Shown here: one piece after another, positions 25,439 through 33,567 of the stretch | Position numbering within the stretch: the first letter of the stretch is position 1 | How the letters are laid out: each line of letters begins with the position of its first letter | Assembly: GCA_947168885.1 (NCBI GenBank) | Contig: CAMVNQ010000017.1 | Location: 1-64,000, forward strand | Length of the DNA stretch: 64,000 nucleotides | Direction: 5' to 3' | Origin: an uncultured Clostridia bacterium | GTDB lineage: Bacteria > Bacillota > Clostridia > Oscillospirales > Ruminococcaceae | Translations under genes and position numbers: made by a program | Notes under the pieces: model-generated | What the model was told of the DNA's origin: nothing | Databases searched by the model: none | What the model saw: the letters and a program-made list of their open reading frames with translations, nothing else

Positions 25439-26737
25439 TCACGATACCGCCAGTGCCGATACCATAATAACCGCTTTTTCGCCTTTTTTCGGTATGATCT
25501 CTATCGTGTTCTTTCCGGCTTCCTTGAACTCGATGATCTCCTTTGCTTCGACGTAGTTGCCCCAGCCGTTCCGGAACGATGTATCTATCGTATCTACGAC
25601 AGTTCCGTTGACTGCAATATCGAACCTTCCGCCGTTCTTGACCATTTTCCCGTAGAAAATTCCGACCGATTTCGCGTTGACCTCGAAAGTGAGCGGTTCT
25701 GTGCCGTCAAAGCTGCCGTCTTTGGACATTACTCGCCAGAACCCGCCGAAATTACCGAAATTCTCGTCTGTCTTTACTTCCCAACCGGTCTCGTTAACGA
25801 CCTCCGGCGAACCGGGAGTTATAAGTCTTGCGTCCGCATATTTGTCAGTCGCGTATGGTGTTGAAAAGTCGCTCTCGTGCGTGGTATCTATACTGTCTGC
25901 GCTGTCCGCGACACTTCCGAGATACGACGTTATTATCTCGGTGAGGACAGAGTGTCCGGTCTCGTTCGGGTGAATGTTGTCATCGGAAATGTCCGTCCAC
26001 TTGATATGACCGTTCTTTATAACATCCATTATCGCGTCGTGATACGAGATCATAGGTATGTCATAGGCACGGCAGATCTCGCTGTGGTACTGCTGAAAGC
26101 TTGTCCCGTTGTCCTGTGTCATAGCTATCGTGACTATCGCAGGCTTGCTGTCCGAAAGCCACAGCTTTCGCAGCACGCCGTCGTATGAGCCGATATTTCG
26201 TTCGGTATGTTCGGTAGTGTCATTGACCGAGAAATCCACGAAAACGAGGTCCGGAGACTTGGAAAGTACGTCGCGGTCAGTCCTGAAAACACCGATATAC
26301 GAACCGGTCGCGCCTATACCCGCATTGACGTATGTTATGTCGGACTTGGGGAAGCGCTGTTTCAGCCACTGTGTCGTAAGGTATGCGTAGCAGGTCGTCG
26401 GTGTAGCAGTCGAACCCTGTGTTATCGAGCCTCCGAGATAAGCGACAGTTATCGGCTCGCCGGCTTCGGCTTTACGGAAAACTCCCGCAAGTCTCGCTTT
26501 ATTCCCGTCAACAAGCACCGACAGCGCTTTCATACGTTCGGTTATTCCGTCGGCTATGACATAAGGAGCGTCGTCAGGTATGACTTTTTCGGTCACTGCG
26601 ACAGAAGTCGTTGTTTCCTGTACAGCCTGTGTCGTCTGCGCGGCAGTCGTTGTCGCGGGGGGTGTACTGTTTCCGCAGGAAGCAGCAATGAGCAGTGCGG
26701 CACAAAGTGCAATAGAAGGTATAGTATGTCTTTTCAT
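25439..26737 (-). CDS. SGNH/GDSL hydrolase lipoprotein
   Basis: A 432-residue lipoprotein: signal peptide with lipobox LIAASC, then a Thr-rich linker. An SGNH esterase domain (VAYLGGSITQGS for block I, FVDFSVNDTTEH, and DNIHPNETGH for the catalytic Asp-His) is followed by a C-terminal beta-sandwich-like domain of about 130 residues. Proteins of this build usually deacetylate polysaccharides outside the cell. It is 21 nt downstream of rseP and may ride on that operon. Substrate unknown. Confidence 0.88.
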   Translation of the reverse strand: MKRHTIPSIALCAALLIAASCGNSTPPATTTAAQTTQAVQETTTSVAVTEKVIPDDAPYVIADGITERMKALSVLVDGNKARLAGVFRKAEAGEPITVAYLGGSITQGSTATPTTCYAYLTTQWLKQRFPKSDITYVNAGIGATGSYIGVFRTDRDVLSKSPDLVFVDFSVNDTTEHTERNIGSYDGVLRKLWLSDSKPAIVTIAMTQDNGTSFQQYHSEICRAYDIPMISYHDAIMDVIKNGHIKWTDISDDNIHPNETGHSVLTEIITSYLGSVADSADSIDTTHESDFSTPYATDKYADARLITPGSPEVVNETGWEVKTDENFGNFGGFWRVMSKDGSFDGTEPLTFEVNAKSVGIFYGKMVKNGGRFDIAVNGTVVDTIDTSFRNGWGNYVEAKEIIEFKEAGKNTIEIIPKKGEKAVIMVSALAVS

Positions 26738-26758
26738 GTAGTTGTCCTTTCTTTATAA

Positions 26759-27844
26759 TCACTGAGGCGGAGCAATAAGCTTCACGATGTCATTGAACGT
26801 TACGATGAGCATGAGTATCATAAGCGCCGCAAACCCGATGAAATGCACCCAGCCCTCTTTTTCGGCAGGTATCGGCTTTCTGCGTATAGCCTCGATCAGA
26901 AGGAACACGAATCTTGCGCCGTCGAGAGCTGGTATCGGGAGCAGGTTAAAAATACCGAGATTAATCGTTATAAGCGCGACAAGCGTCAGGAACGAGCTGA
27001 GACTCATGATGTTGAGCCGTGACTGTTCAAGCGCACTCGCCATTGTCGATACAACACCCACGGGACCTGAAAGGTCGTTTAGGCCGTAAGTTCCGGTTAT
27101 AAGGTCAGACAGTGAGATCCATATCAGACGTGCTTCGGTAAGGAACATTTTCCCCGCAGCACCGACAACAGTAAACACATCTTTTCTTTCCGCCCAGACC
27201 TTGAAATCAATGGTGACGGAGTATCCGTTCCGATTATCTGCCGTGACAGCGGCAAACGGAACTGTAAGTGCGACAGTCTCACCGTTTCGCTTGACCTTCA
27301 TGTCGAAGTATGCAACGCCCTGCTGTTCGTCATAGCGTGCCGCCTTATTCTGTAAACAGTACGATATATCGGTCGTTGTCCAGATCGGCATACCGTTTAT
27401 CTCAACTATTTCGTCCTCCGGCATGAGTGCCTGAACGGAAACTGCGGTATCATAGAACTCAGATAGCCTTGTTGTCGCAATAGAACTGTCGGCACAGATG
27501 CTTACGATGCAGACCGCGAACCCAAGTATGAGGTTCATTACCGCACCCGCGACTATAACAATCATTCTCTGCCAGACAGGTTTCTGCCGGAAGTCATTCG
27601 GGTCATCGCTTTCAAGATCCTCACCGAGCTGAACTGCTCCGCCTATGGGAAGAAGCTTGAACGACCATGTTGTGGTTCTTGTTTTTTTGCTGAAAAGGCG
27701 CGGTCCCATTCCTATCGAGAACTCGTATATCTTCATCCTGAAAGCTTTCGCTGTAAGAAAATGTCCGAGTTCATGAATAAGTATGATCGTAAAAAATACG
27801 ATTATCGTTATCAGAACATTGAGAATATTGCTTAAAATATCCAT
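26759..27844 (-). CDS. rseP: Site-2 intramembrane metalloprotease
   Basis: A 361-residue M50 protease that cleaves transmembrane substrates such as anti-sigma factors and signal-peptide remnants. The zinc motif HELGH lies in the first helix (ILIHELGHFLTAKAF). A PDZ domain is in the middle (DEIVEINGMPIWTTTDI), and the third Zn ligand region LLPIPALDGARF is near the C-terminus. Four helices are visible. It sits last of the conserved pyrH-frr-uppS-cdsA-dxr-rseP order. Confidence 0.93.
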   Translation of the reverse strand: MDILSNILNVLITIIVFFTIILIHELGHFLTAKAFRMKIYEFSIGMGPRLFSKKTRTTTWSFKLLPIGGAVQLGEDLESDDPNDFRQKPVWQRMIVIVAGAVMNLILGFAVCIVSICADSSIATTRLSEFYDTAVSVQALMPEDEIVEINGMPIWTTTDISYCLQNKAARYDEQQGVAYFDMKVKRNGETVALTVPFAAVTADNRNGYSVTIDFKVWAERKDVFTVVGAAGKMFLTEARLIWISLSDLITGTYGLNDLSGPVGVVSTMASALEQSRLNIMSLSSFLTLVALITINLGIFNLLPIPALDGARFVFLLIEAIRRKPIPAEKEGWVHFIGFAALMILMLIVTFNDIVKLIAPPQ

Positions 27845-27877
27845 ACTTTCTCCGGTATCAGTCAGTATTTATGAGCG

Positions 27878-29029
27878 TCACGACAGCGCCGCCCTTATGA
27901 AGTCTTTTGCTGCTTTATCCGCTTCGTTTATCGTGTCAAGTGTCACGGTCTGATCATGCGTCAGAGAATCACAGCACTCACACACAAGCTCGCCTATGCG
28001 GTAAAACGGTATTTTTCCGTCAAGAAAAGCCGCGACCGCCGCTTCATTCGCCCCGTTGAGTATCGTCGGCGCTGTCCCGCCTTTTGCTATCGCTTTCCTT
28101 GCTTCCGCAAGACAAACGAACGTCTCTTCATCCGCGTGCTCAAACGTCATCGTCCCGACATCGAACAGAGAAAGCTTCCGCGAGCACGACGGGAGCCGTT
28201 TCGGGTACGTCACCGCGAACTGTATCGGTATCTTCATATCCGGCACGCCAAGCTGGCCGATAACAGCGCCGTCCTCATACTCTACCGCAGAGTGCAGAAT
28301 GCTCTGGCGATGCACCACGACCTCGACCTGCTCCGGTGTAACATCAAACAGCCGCACCGCTTCGATAAGCTCTAACCCCTTGTTCATAAGAGTAGCGCTG
28401 TCGGTAGTGATCTTTCTCCCCATGTTCCAGTTCGGGTGGTGAAGTGCCTGCTCCATAGTCACGGTTTTCAGCTGCTCTTTATTATACCCGAAAAACGGAC
28501 CTCCCGATGCGGTAAGTATTATTTTTTCTATCTTATTTCCGGAATTGCCCATTAATGACTGGAATATGGCGGAATGTTCGCTGTCTATCGGGACAATATC
28601 GACATTATTCGCCTTTTCCGCTGCTTTTACGAGCTCTCCGCCCGTAACGAGCGTTTCCTTGTTAGCAAGTCCGACTCTGTTGCGCGCGTTCAGCGCCGCG
28701 AGTGTCGGTTCAAGCCCGACCATTCCCACGACCGCGTTTATCACCATGTCGCAGGGCAGCGCAGCCGTTTCGCAGAGTGACGCTTTTCCGTATGTCACCG
28801 TTACATCCGTGTCCGCGAGCCGCGTTTTAAGCTCGCCGTATGCCATTTCATCGGTCATGCAGACGGTCTCGGGACGAAATTCCCGCGCCTGTTCTTCCGC
28901 AAGATTATAGTTGCTGTGCGCGGATAGCGCTTTAACAGCGTATCCGTGCATTCTCGCGACTTCAAGTGTCTGCGTGCCTATAGAGCCTGTCGAGCCGAGT
29001 ACGACAAGCGTTTTTTTCTCATCACTCAC
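27878..29029 (-). CDS. dxr: 1-deoxy-D-xylulose 5-phosphate reductoisomerase
   Basis: Second enzyme of the MEP isoprenoid pathway, making 2-C-methylerythritol 4-phosphate (EC 1.1.1.267). Motifs seen: NADPH fold GSTGSIGTQTLE, the metal/substrate residues in DSEHSAIFQ and SGGPFFGY, and HPNWNMGRKITTDSATLMNK. It starts with GTG at 29029, preceded by GGAGGGTGACTTCCT. A tiny 18-codon frame (29082-29026) ends on the GTG start, and a 149-nt spacer with a hairpin separates it from cdsA. This precursor pathway feeds UppS. Confidence 0.93.
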   Translation of the reverse strand: MSDEKKTLVVLGSTGSIGTQTLEVARMHGYAVKALSAHSNYNLAEEQAREFRPETVCMTDEMAYGELKTRLADTDVTVTYGKASLCETAALPCDMVINAVVGMVGLEPTLAALNARNRVGLANKETLVTGGELVKAAEKANNVDIVPIDSEHSAIFQSLMGNSGNKIEKIILTASGGPFFGYNKEQLKTVTMEQALHHPNWNMGRKITTDSATLMNKGLELIEAVRLFDVTPEQVEVVVHRQSILHSAVEYEDGAVIGQLGVPDMKIPIQFAVTYPKRLPSCSRKLSLFDVGTMTFEHADEETFVCLAEARKAIAKGGTAPTILNGANEAAVAAFLDGKIPFYRIGELVCECCDSLTHDQTVTLDTINEADKAAKDFIRAALS

Positions 29030-29151
29030 AGGAAGTCACCCTCCGTAAATTTCTTTTGCAGCTTTTCACAAGCGCATACCATTCCGGCGCCGCAGTCGCG
29101 TTGGCAGACGAGGTGTGCAGGCGCGGCAGAATTGTACATTGAGATAGAGCA

Positions 29152-29174
29152 AATCCCCCGATGGGTCGGGGGAA
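29152..29174 (-). terminator. Hairpin between cdsA and dxr
   Basis: On the minus strand ATTCCCCCGAC and the complementary CGGGGGAT pair, followed only by TTTGCTC. It is probably a weak terminator or processing site inside the operon. Confidence 0.5.
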
Positions 29175-29178
29175 TATC

Positions 29179-30036
29179 TCATGCTATTATATCAGCTATC
29201 GGGAATATCGCCTTACAGAGAAGGTAAATGAACGGCGCAACGAGAAGTACGCTGTCGAACCTGTCCATAACTCCGCCGTGACCCGGGAAGATCTCACCGA
29301 AGTCCTTAACTCCGCACTGACGCTTCAGGAGCGACGCGATAAGGTCGCCGAGAAGACCTAAGAAGGTCGAGATTACTGCCGCGCCGATAAGTATCGGTAT
29401 ATTCACTATAAAGTGGTTTGTTCCGGTAAAAAGATTGTCCCAGAGCATATATCCGTAGCCAAGTATCACCGCGAATATCACCGCCGTGATAAGTCCGCCG
29501 AAGAAACCCTCCCACGTTTTTTTCGGGCTTATCTCGGGACAGAGCTTGTGCTTGCCGAGAAATGTTCCGACGAAGTACGCACCGCCGTCCGCCACCCATG
29601 CAGTCGCGAGCGTATAGATCACAAAGAAAATGCCGTGCTCCGGCCACTGGAAGCAGAAGAACGCAAGCGTCGAGATCGCGAGAGGTATGCATATCGAGAT
29701 GAACGCTATGAACCCGAGCTCCTCAAACTTTATCTCCTTGTGCCGCATAAGAGTGCAGGCAAACAGCAGTATAAGGAAGAGGAATGCGACCGGGATCGCG
29801 AATATCCTCAGATCGTTGTAGCAGAAGAACATGGGCAGAAGTGCCGAGAACAGCAGACTAAGCACCGTTATGCTCCTGTACCGCGTATATTTTGCAGCAG
29901 ATATCACCTCAAAAACTGCCATTACCGAAAATATGTCCGTAACGGCGGAAATAACATAAGGCGAGAGACTGCCGAGATAGATTATAAGTAATGCCGCCGG
30001 CACGCCTATTGCCGCTGTTATGAGCCGTTTTCCCAT
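29179..30036 (-). CDS. cdsA: Phosphatidate cytidylyltransferase
   Basis: A 285-residue integral membrane enzyme that makes CDP-diacylglycerol from phosphatidic acid and CTP (EC 2.7.7.41), the branch point of phospholipid synthesis. The C-terminal signature LKRQCGVKDFGEIFPGHGG, then MDRFDS, is diagnostic. An upstream region DGGAYFVGTFLGKHK ... SPKKTWEGFFGG fits the family. Seven or eight helices are visible. It begins 14 nt after uppS. Confidence 0.93.
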   Translation of the reverse strand: MGKRLITAAIGVPAALLIIYLGSLSPYVISAVTDIFSVMAVFEVISAAKYTRYRSITVLSLLFSALLPMFFCYNDLRIFAIPVAFLFLILLFACTLMRHKEIKFEELGFIAFISICIPLAISTLAFFCFQWPEHGIFFVIYTLATAWVADGGAYFVGTFLGKHKLCPEISPKKTWEGFFGGLITAVIFAVILGYGYMLWDNLFTGTNHFIVNIPILIGAAVISTFLGLLGDLIASLLKRQCGVKDFGEIFPGHGGVMDRFDSVLLVAPFIYLLCKAIFPIADIIA

Positions 30037-30050
30037 TGTATCACCCTTTT

Positions 30051-30743
30051 TCAGATACCGCCGAACCGACGGTTCCTTTTTGAATATTCTTCTATTGCCG
30101 CGTCAAGATCTTTCTCCGAAAAATCCGGCCAAAGAACGTCCATAAAGACGTATTCGGCATACGCCGCCTGCCAGATGAGAAAGTTCGAGATGCGCTGCTC
30201 GCCGCTCGGTCTTATAATAAGATCAACGTCGGGCAGTCCCGCGGTATAGAGCTTATCCGACAAAGCCGCTTCATCAAGCGTCTCCGGGTCGGCGCCCTCT
30301 TTTATGAGCCGCTTTACAGCGTGCAGTATATCATCCCTGCCGCCGTAATTGACTGCTATATTGCAGACCAGACCGTGATTGTCCGCGGTATCGGACTGCA
30401 AATCTGATATTTTTTTCTTAAGCGCGTCCGAAAGAGGAGTAACATCTCCTATGAAGCGCATAACAACATCGTCCTCCGATATATCAAGACCTTCGTCGAG
30501 ATAATCGGAAAACAGTTTCATTATCGCGTTGACTTCTTCTTTCGGACGTTTCCAGTTCTCGGTAGAGAACGCATAGAAAGTAACACAGCCGATTCCGAGA
30601 TCAATACAGTGCCTGAGACATCTTCTGAACGCCTTCGCGCCCTGTATGTGACCCGCTGTGCGCGGAAGCAGGCGCTTTTTGGCCCAGCGCCCGTTTCCAT
30701 CCATTATTATGCCGATATGGCGCGGTAAAAGGCTCGCATCCAT
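30051..30743 (-). CDS. uppS: Undecaprenyl diphosphate synthase (isoprenyl transferase)
   Basis: A cis-prenyltransferase making the C55 lipid carrier for cell-wall synthesis. Signature segments: IGIIMDGNGRWAKKRLL (Asp binding Mg-PP), VTFYAFSTENWKRPKEEVN, VNYGGRDDI and DLIIRPSGEQRISNFLIWQ. The length of 230 residues is normal. Its ATG overlaps the frr stop codon by one base, so translation is coupled. Confidence 0.94.
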   Translation of the reverse strand: MDASLLPRHIGIIMDGNGRWAKKRLLPRTAGHIQGAKAFRRCLRHCIDLGIGCVTFYAFSTENWKRPKEEVNAIMKLFSDYLDEGLDISEDDVVMRFIGDVTPLSDALKKKISDLQSDTADNHGLVCNIAVNYGGRDDILHAVKRLIKEGADPETLDEAALSDKLYTAGLPDVDLIIRPSGEQRISNFLIWQAAYAEYVFMDVLWPDFSEKDLDAAIEEYSKRNRRFGGI

Positions 30744-31297
30744 TATACGGTCATTATCTCTTTCTCTTTTTCCGCGCAGACTTTATCCACTTTTTCGCAG
30801 TATTTGTCTGTTAAGGTCTGTATCTTCTTTTCACCGTCCTTGACATCGTCCTCGGTGATCTCGCTGTTCTTCTTCATGGCCTTGAACTTATCCATAGCGT
30901 CTCTGCGGCAGTTTCTCACAGCAACTTTCGCGTCCTCACCGTACTTCTTTACCTGCTTGCAGAGTTCTTTTCTGCGCTCCTCTGTAAGCTGAGGGAACAC
31001 GATGCGAAGAGCTTTTCCGTCATTAGTAGGGGTAATTCCGATGTCGCTCGCCATTATCGCCTTTTCTATTGCTTTTATTGAGGAAGCGTCCCACGGCTGG
31101 ATAACGAGGATACGCGCTTCGGCAACGGATACAGCCGCCATAGCGTTGATCTGTGTGGGAACTCCGTAGTAGTCAACGGTTATCTTGTCGAGCACGGCCG
31201 GATTAGCACGTCCCGCTCTTATCGTCGAGAATTCCTTTTCGAGCGCGTTCACGCACTTTTCCATTTTCTGCTCAGCAGCATTGATAGTTTCTTTCAT
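30743..31297 (-). CDS. frr: Ribosome recycling factor
   Basis: A 184-residue RRF, which with EF-G splits post-termination ribosomes. The family pattern is clear: EFSTIRAGRANPAVLDKITV, YYGVPTQINAMAAVSVAEAR, DIGITPTNDGKALRI and LTEERRKELCKQVKKYGED. Normal length. It lies 105 nt downstream of pyrH, a gap that holds a partial copy of the dispersed repeat. Confidence 0.95.
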   Translation of the reverse strand: MKETINAAEQKMEKCVNALEKEFSTIRAGRANPAVLDKITVDYYGVPTQINAMAAVSVAEARILVIQPWDASSIKAIEKAIMASDIGITPTNDGKALRIVFPQLTEERRKELCKQVKKYGEDAKVAVRNCRRDAMDKFKAMKKNSEITEDDVKDGEKKIQTLTDKYCEKVDKVCAEKEKEIMTV

Positions 31298-31335
31298 GGT
31301 ATTACTTCCTTTCGTAATTGATTTTATATGCAGTA

Positions 31336-31378
31336 TTTCAGTTTTTCGTCACGATTTCTATACACGCCGTAAGGCACA
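31336..31378 (+). repeat. Dispersed intergenic repeat, partial copy E
   Basis: TTTTTCGTCACGATTTCTAT followed by a short inverted repeat; the AATTGTGAATT half is missing. It is located between frr and pyrH. Confidence 0.5.
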
Positions 31379-31402
31379 CCAGATTTCTTCGATCTGATCT
31401 GA

Positions 31403-32119
31403 TCAGGACTGGTTGCTTACAAGAGTACCGACCTTTTCGCCCATTACAGCGTCGTATATGTTGTCGGGACGGTGAAGGTCGAAAACGATAAGAGGGATAT
31501 TGTTTTCAATGCACATCGCCGCGGCCGTTCCGTCAAGAACGCGCAGACCGTTGACAAGAATATCCTTGTGACGCAGGGTCTCATACTTGACTGCGTCGTC
31601 GAACTTGAGCGGATCCTTGTCGTAAACACCGTCAACCATGGTCGCCTTCAGCACGATGTCGGCGTTTATCTCCGCCGCTCTCAGCGCAGCCGCACTGTCC
31701 GTGGAAAAGAACGGATTGCCTGTGCCGCAGCCGAATATGACTACTCTGCCCTTGGCAAAGTGACGCATAGCCTTTTCTCTGATGTACGGCTCGCATATCG
31801 CGTTCATCGCGATAGCGGACTGGACACGCACGTCACATCCCATTTCCTTCAAGACATCGCCTACCGCGAGCGCGTTCATGGTCGTCGCGAGCATACCGAT
31901 GTGGTCAGCCGTTACTCTGTCCATATTCTCGCTCGTTCTGCCTCTCCAGAAGTTGCCGCCGCCTACGACAATACCGATCTCAACGCCTGCGTCGAAGCAT
32001 TTCTTGACGCTCTGGCAGATCGACGTTATCGTTGGTATATCAAGACCGGTCTTTTTCTCTCCGGCGAGAGCCTCGCCGCTTAATTTGAGCAGTATTCTTT
32101 TGTATTTGGGTTCAGCCAT
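31403..32119 (-). CDS. pyrH: UMP kinase
   Basis: A 238-residue bacterial UMP kinase (amino-acid-kinase fold) making UDP. Motifs: LLKLSGEALAGE, GIVVGGGNFWRGR, DHIGMLATTMNALAVGD and the nucleotide-binding CGTGNPFFSTDSAAALRAAE. Normal length. It starts 28 nt after hom. pyrH-frr is a widely conserved pair; tsf and rpsB, which often precede it, are absent here. Confidence 0.95.
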   Translation of the reverse strand: MAEPKYKRILLKLSGEALAGEKKTGLDIPTITSICQSVKKCFDAGVEIGIVVGGGNFWRGRTSENMDRVTADHIGMLATTMNALAVGDVLKEMGCDVRVQSAIAMNAICEPYIREKAMRHFAKGRVVIFGCGTGNPFFSTDSAAALRAAEINADIVLKATMVDGVYDKDPLKFDDAVKYETLRHKDILVNGLRVLDGTAAAMCIENNIPLIVFDLHRPDNIYDAVMGEKVGTLVSNQS

Positions 32120-32147
32120 TGGTATCTGTCCTTTCTGTCTTGCTTCA

Positions 32148-33359
32148 TCAATAATCGAGCACTCTAATCAGACCGAGAACGTCAAGTGAAGCGCACTTGC
32201 CTTCAAGCTCCGCCTCGTTTATCACGGGTGTCACGAACGCGCACTCGTCGTCGGGAGCACCGTCGCGCGAAAGGAAACGCACTTCGCCAAAAATGCCCTC
32301 AACAGTCTTTCTGTCAGCCTTCGCACGGATATAGAACTTATTGTCGAGCTTCTTGTACGGGATAACAAAATCCTGTGCACTGTCCTCCCAGTTCATCGAG
32401 CGTGACGTGCCGTGGGACTTCGCCGCCACGATGATGTCGGAGACTACTGCGCTGGCTGTCGGAAGCTTGCCGGCACCCTTTCCGTAGAACACTACATCTC
32501 CCACAGCATCACCGCGGACAAGGATCGCATTGAACACATCGTTTACGCCTGAAAGCTGGCTTTCTTCGTTGATTACGGCAGGGCAGGTCATGACCGCCAC
32601 ATCGTTGCCGCGCTTCGACGCGAAGCCGATAAGCTTGATGACACTGTTCATGCTCTCGCAGTATTTCACATCTTCAAGCGTTATCTTAGTGATACCCTCG
32701 GTATGTATGTTGTCCGGGTAAACGTGTCTGCCGAACGCGAGAGAAGCTAAAATGCAGATCTTGCGGCAAGTATCGTGACCCTCTACGTCAGCGGAGGGAT
32801 CGCGCTCTGCATAGCCGAGCTCCTGCGCTATCCTGAGAGCCTCATCGAAGCCCATACCCTCTTTTATCATCTTTGTAAGGATAAAGTTCGTGGTGCCGTT
32901 GAGTATGCCGGCTATCTCGTCTATCTCATTTGCGGACAGACACTGGTTGAGCGGACGAATTATCGGGATACCGCCGCCGACGCTCGCCTCAAAGAAGAAG
33001 TTTACGTTGTGTTCCTTTGCGATCTTAAGCAGCTCGGCGCCCTTTGAAGCCACAAGCTCCTTGTTCGAGGTAACAACACTCTTGCCTGCTTCGAGAGCAG
33101 ACTTGACATAGCCGTAGGAATACTTGATGCCGCCTATTACCTCTGCGACCACCGTGACTTCGGGGTCGCCCAGTATATCATCAAAATTCTTGGTGAACTT
33201 GTCTCTGTAACGTTCATCGGGGCAGTCACGCACTTCAAGGATATACTTGATGTCGAGCTCCTCTCCGACTTTTTTCTCAAGGGCTTCCTTATTCTTATAG
33301 AAGACCTCTACGGTTCCCGAGCCGACGACTCCGTAACCGAGCACTGCGATCTTTTTCAT
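32148..33359 (-). CDS. hom: Homoserine dehydrogenase
   Basis: A 403-residue NAD(P)-dependent enzyme reducing aspartate semialdehyde to homoserine, the branch to Thr and Met. Motifs: VLGYGVVGSGTVEV, VVTSNKELVASKG, NGTTNFILTKM and YAERDPSADVEGHD with the substrate-binding Glu, Asp and Lys. The C-terminal about 70 residues resemble a regulatory ACT domain. The start is ATG 33359 after GAAAGGAACGGACGT; upstream in-frame sequence crosses the promoter. It is the first gene of the pyrH-frr-uppS run. Confidence 0.93.
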   Translation of the reverse strand: MKKIAVLGYGVVGSGTVEVFYKNKEALEKKVGEELDIKYILEVRDCPDERYRDKFTKNFDDILGDPEVTVVAEVIGGIKYSYGYVKSALEAGKSVVTSNKELVASKGAELLKIAKEHNVNFFFEASVGGGIPIIRPLNQCLSANEIDEIAGILNGTTNFILTKMIKEGMGFDEALRIAQELGYAERDPSADVEGHDTCRKICILASLAFGRHVYPDNIHTEGITKITLEDVKYCESMNSVIKLIGFASKRGNDVAVMTCPAVINEESQLSGVNDVFNAILVRGDAVGDVVFYGKGAGKLPTASAVVSDIIVAAKSHGTSRSMNWEDSAQDFVIPYKKLDNKFYIRAKADRKTVEGIFGEVRFLSRDGAPDDECAFVTPVINEAELEGKCASLDVLGLIRVLDY

Positions 33360-33402
33360 ACGTCCGTTCCTTTCTTTTCGCGGAATAAATTCAATCTGTA
33401 AT

Positions 33403-33431
33403 ATTATATCATATTTTCCATTATAAAACAA
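33403..33431 (-). promoter_or_regulatory. SigA promoter of hom-pyrH operon
   Basis: Minus strand TTGTTT (33431-33426), a 17-bp spacer and TATAAT (33408-33403). Confidence 0.7.
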
Positions 33432-33461
33432 GTGTTTTTGGTAATTTTTTTGAAACACATC

Positions 33462-33500
33462 AAAAAAACAGCAGATCCGGTATTTCCGGACCTGCTGTTT
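33462..33500 (-). terminator. Terminator of clpB
   Basis: On the minus strand AAACAGCAGGTCCGG and CCGGATCTGCTG pair around AAATA, followed by TTTTTTTG. The remaining 67 nt to the clpB stop contain nothing I recognise. Confidence 0.8.
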
Positions 33501-33567
33501 ACGCATTCGGCTCTGGATAATCCCTCCCGGGCGGCAATGCCGATGCCGTCCGGAAGAGACACTTATC

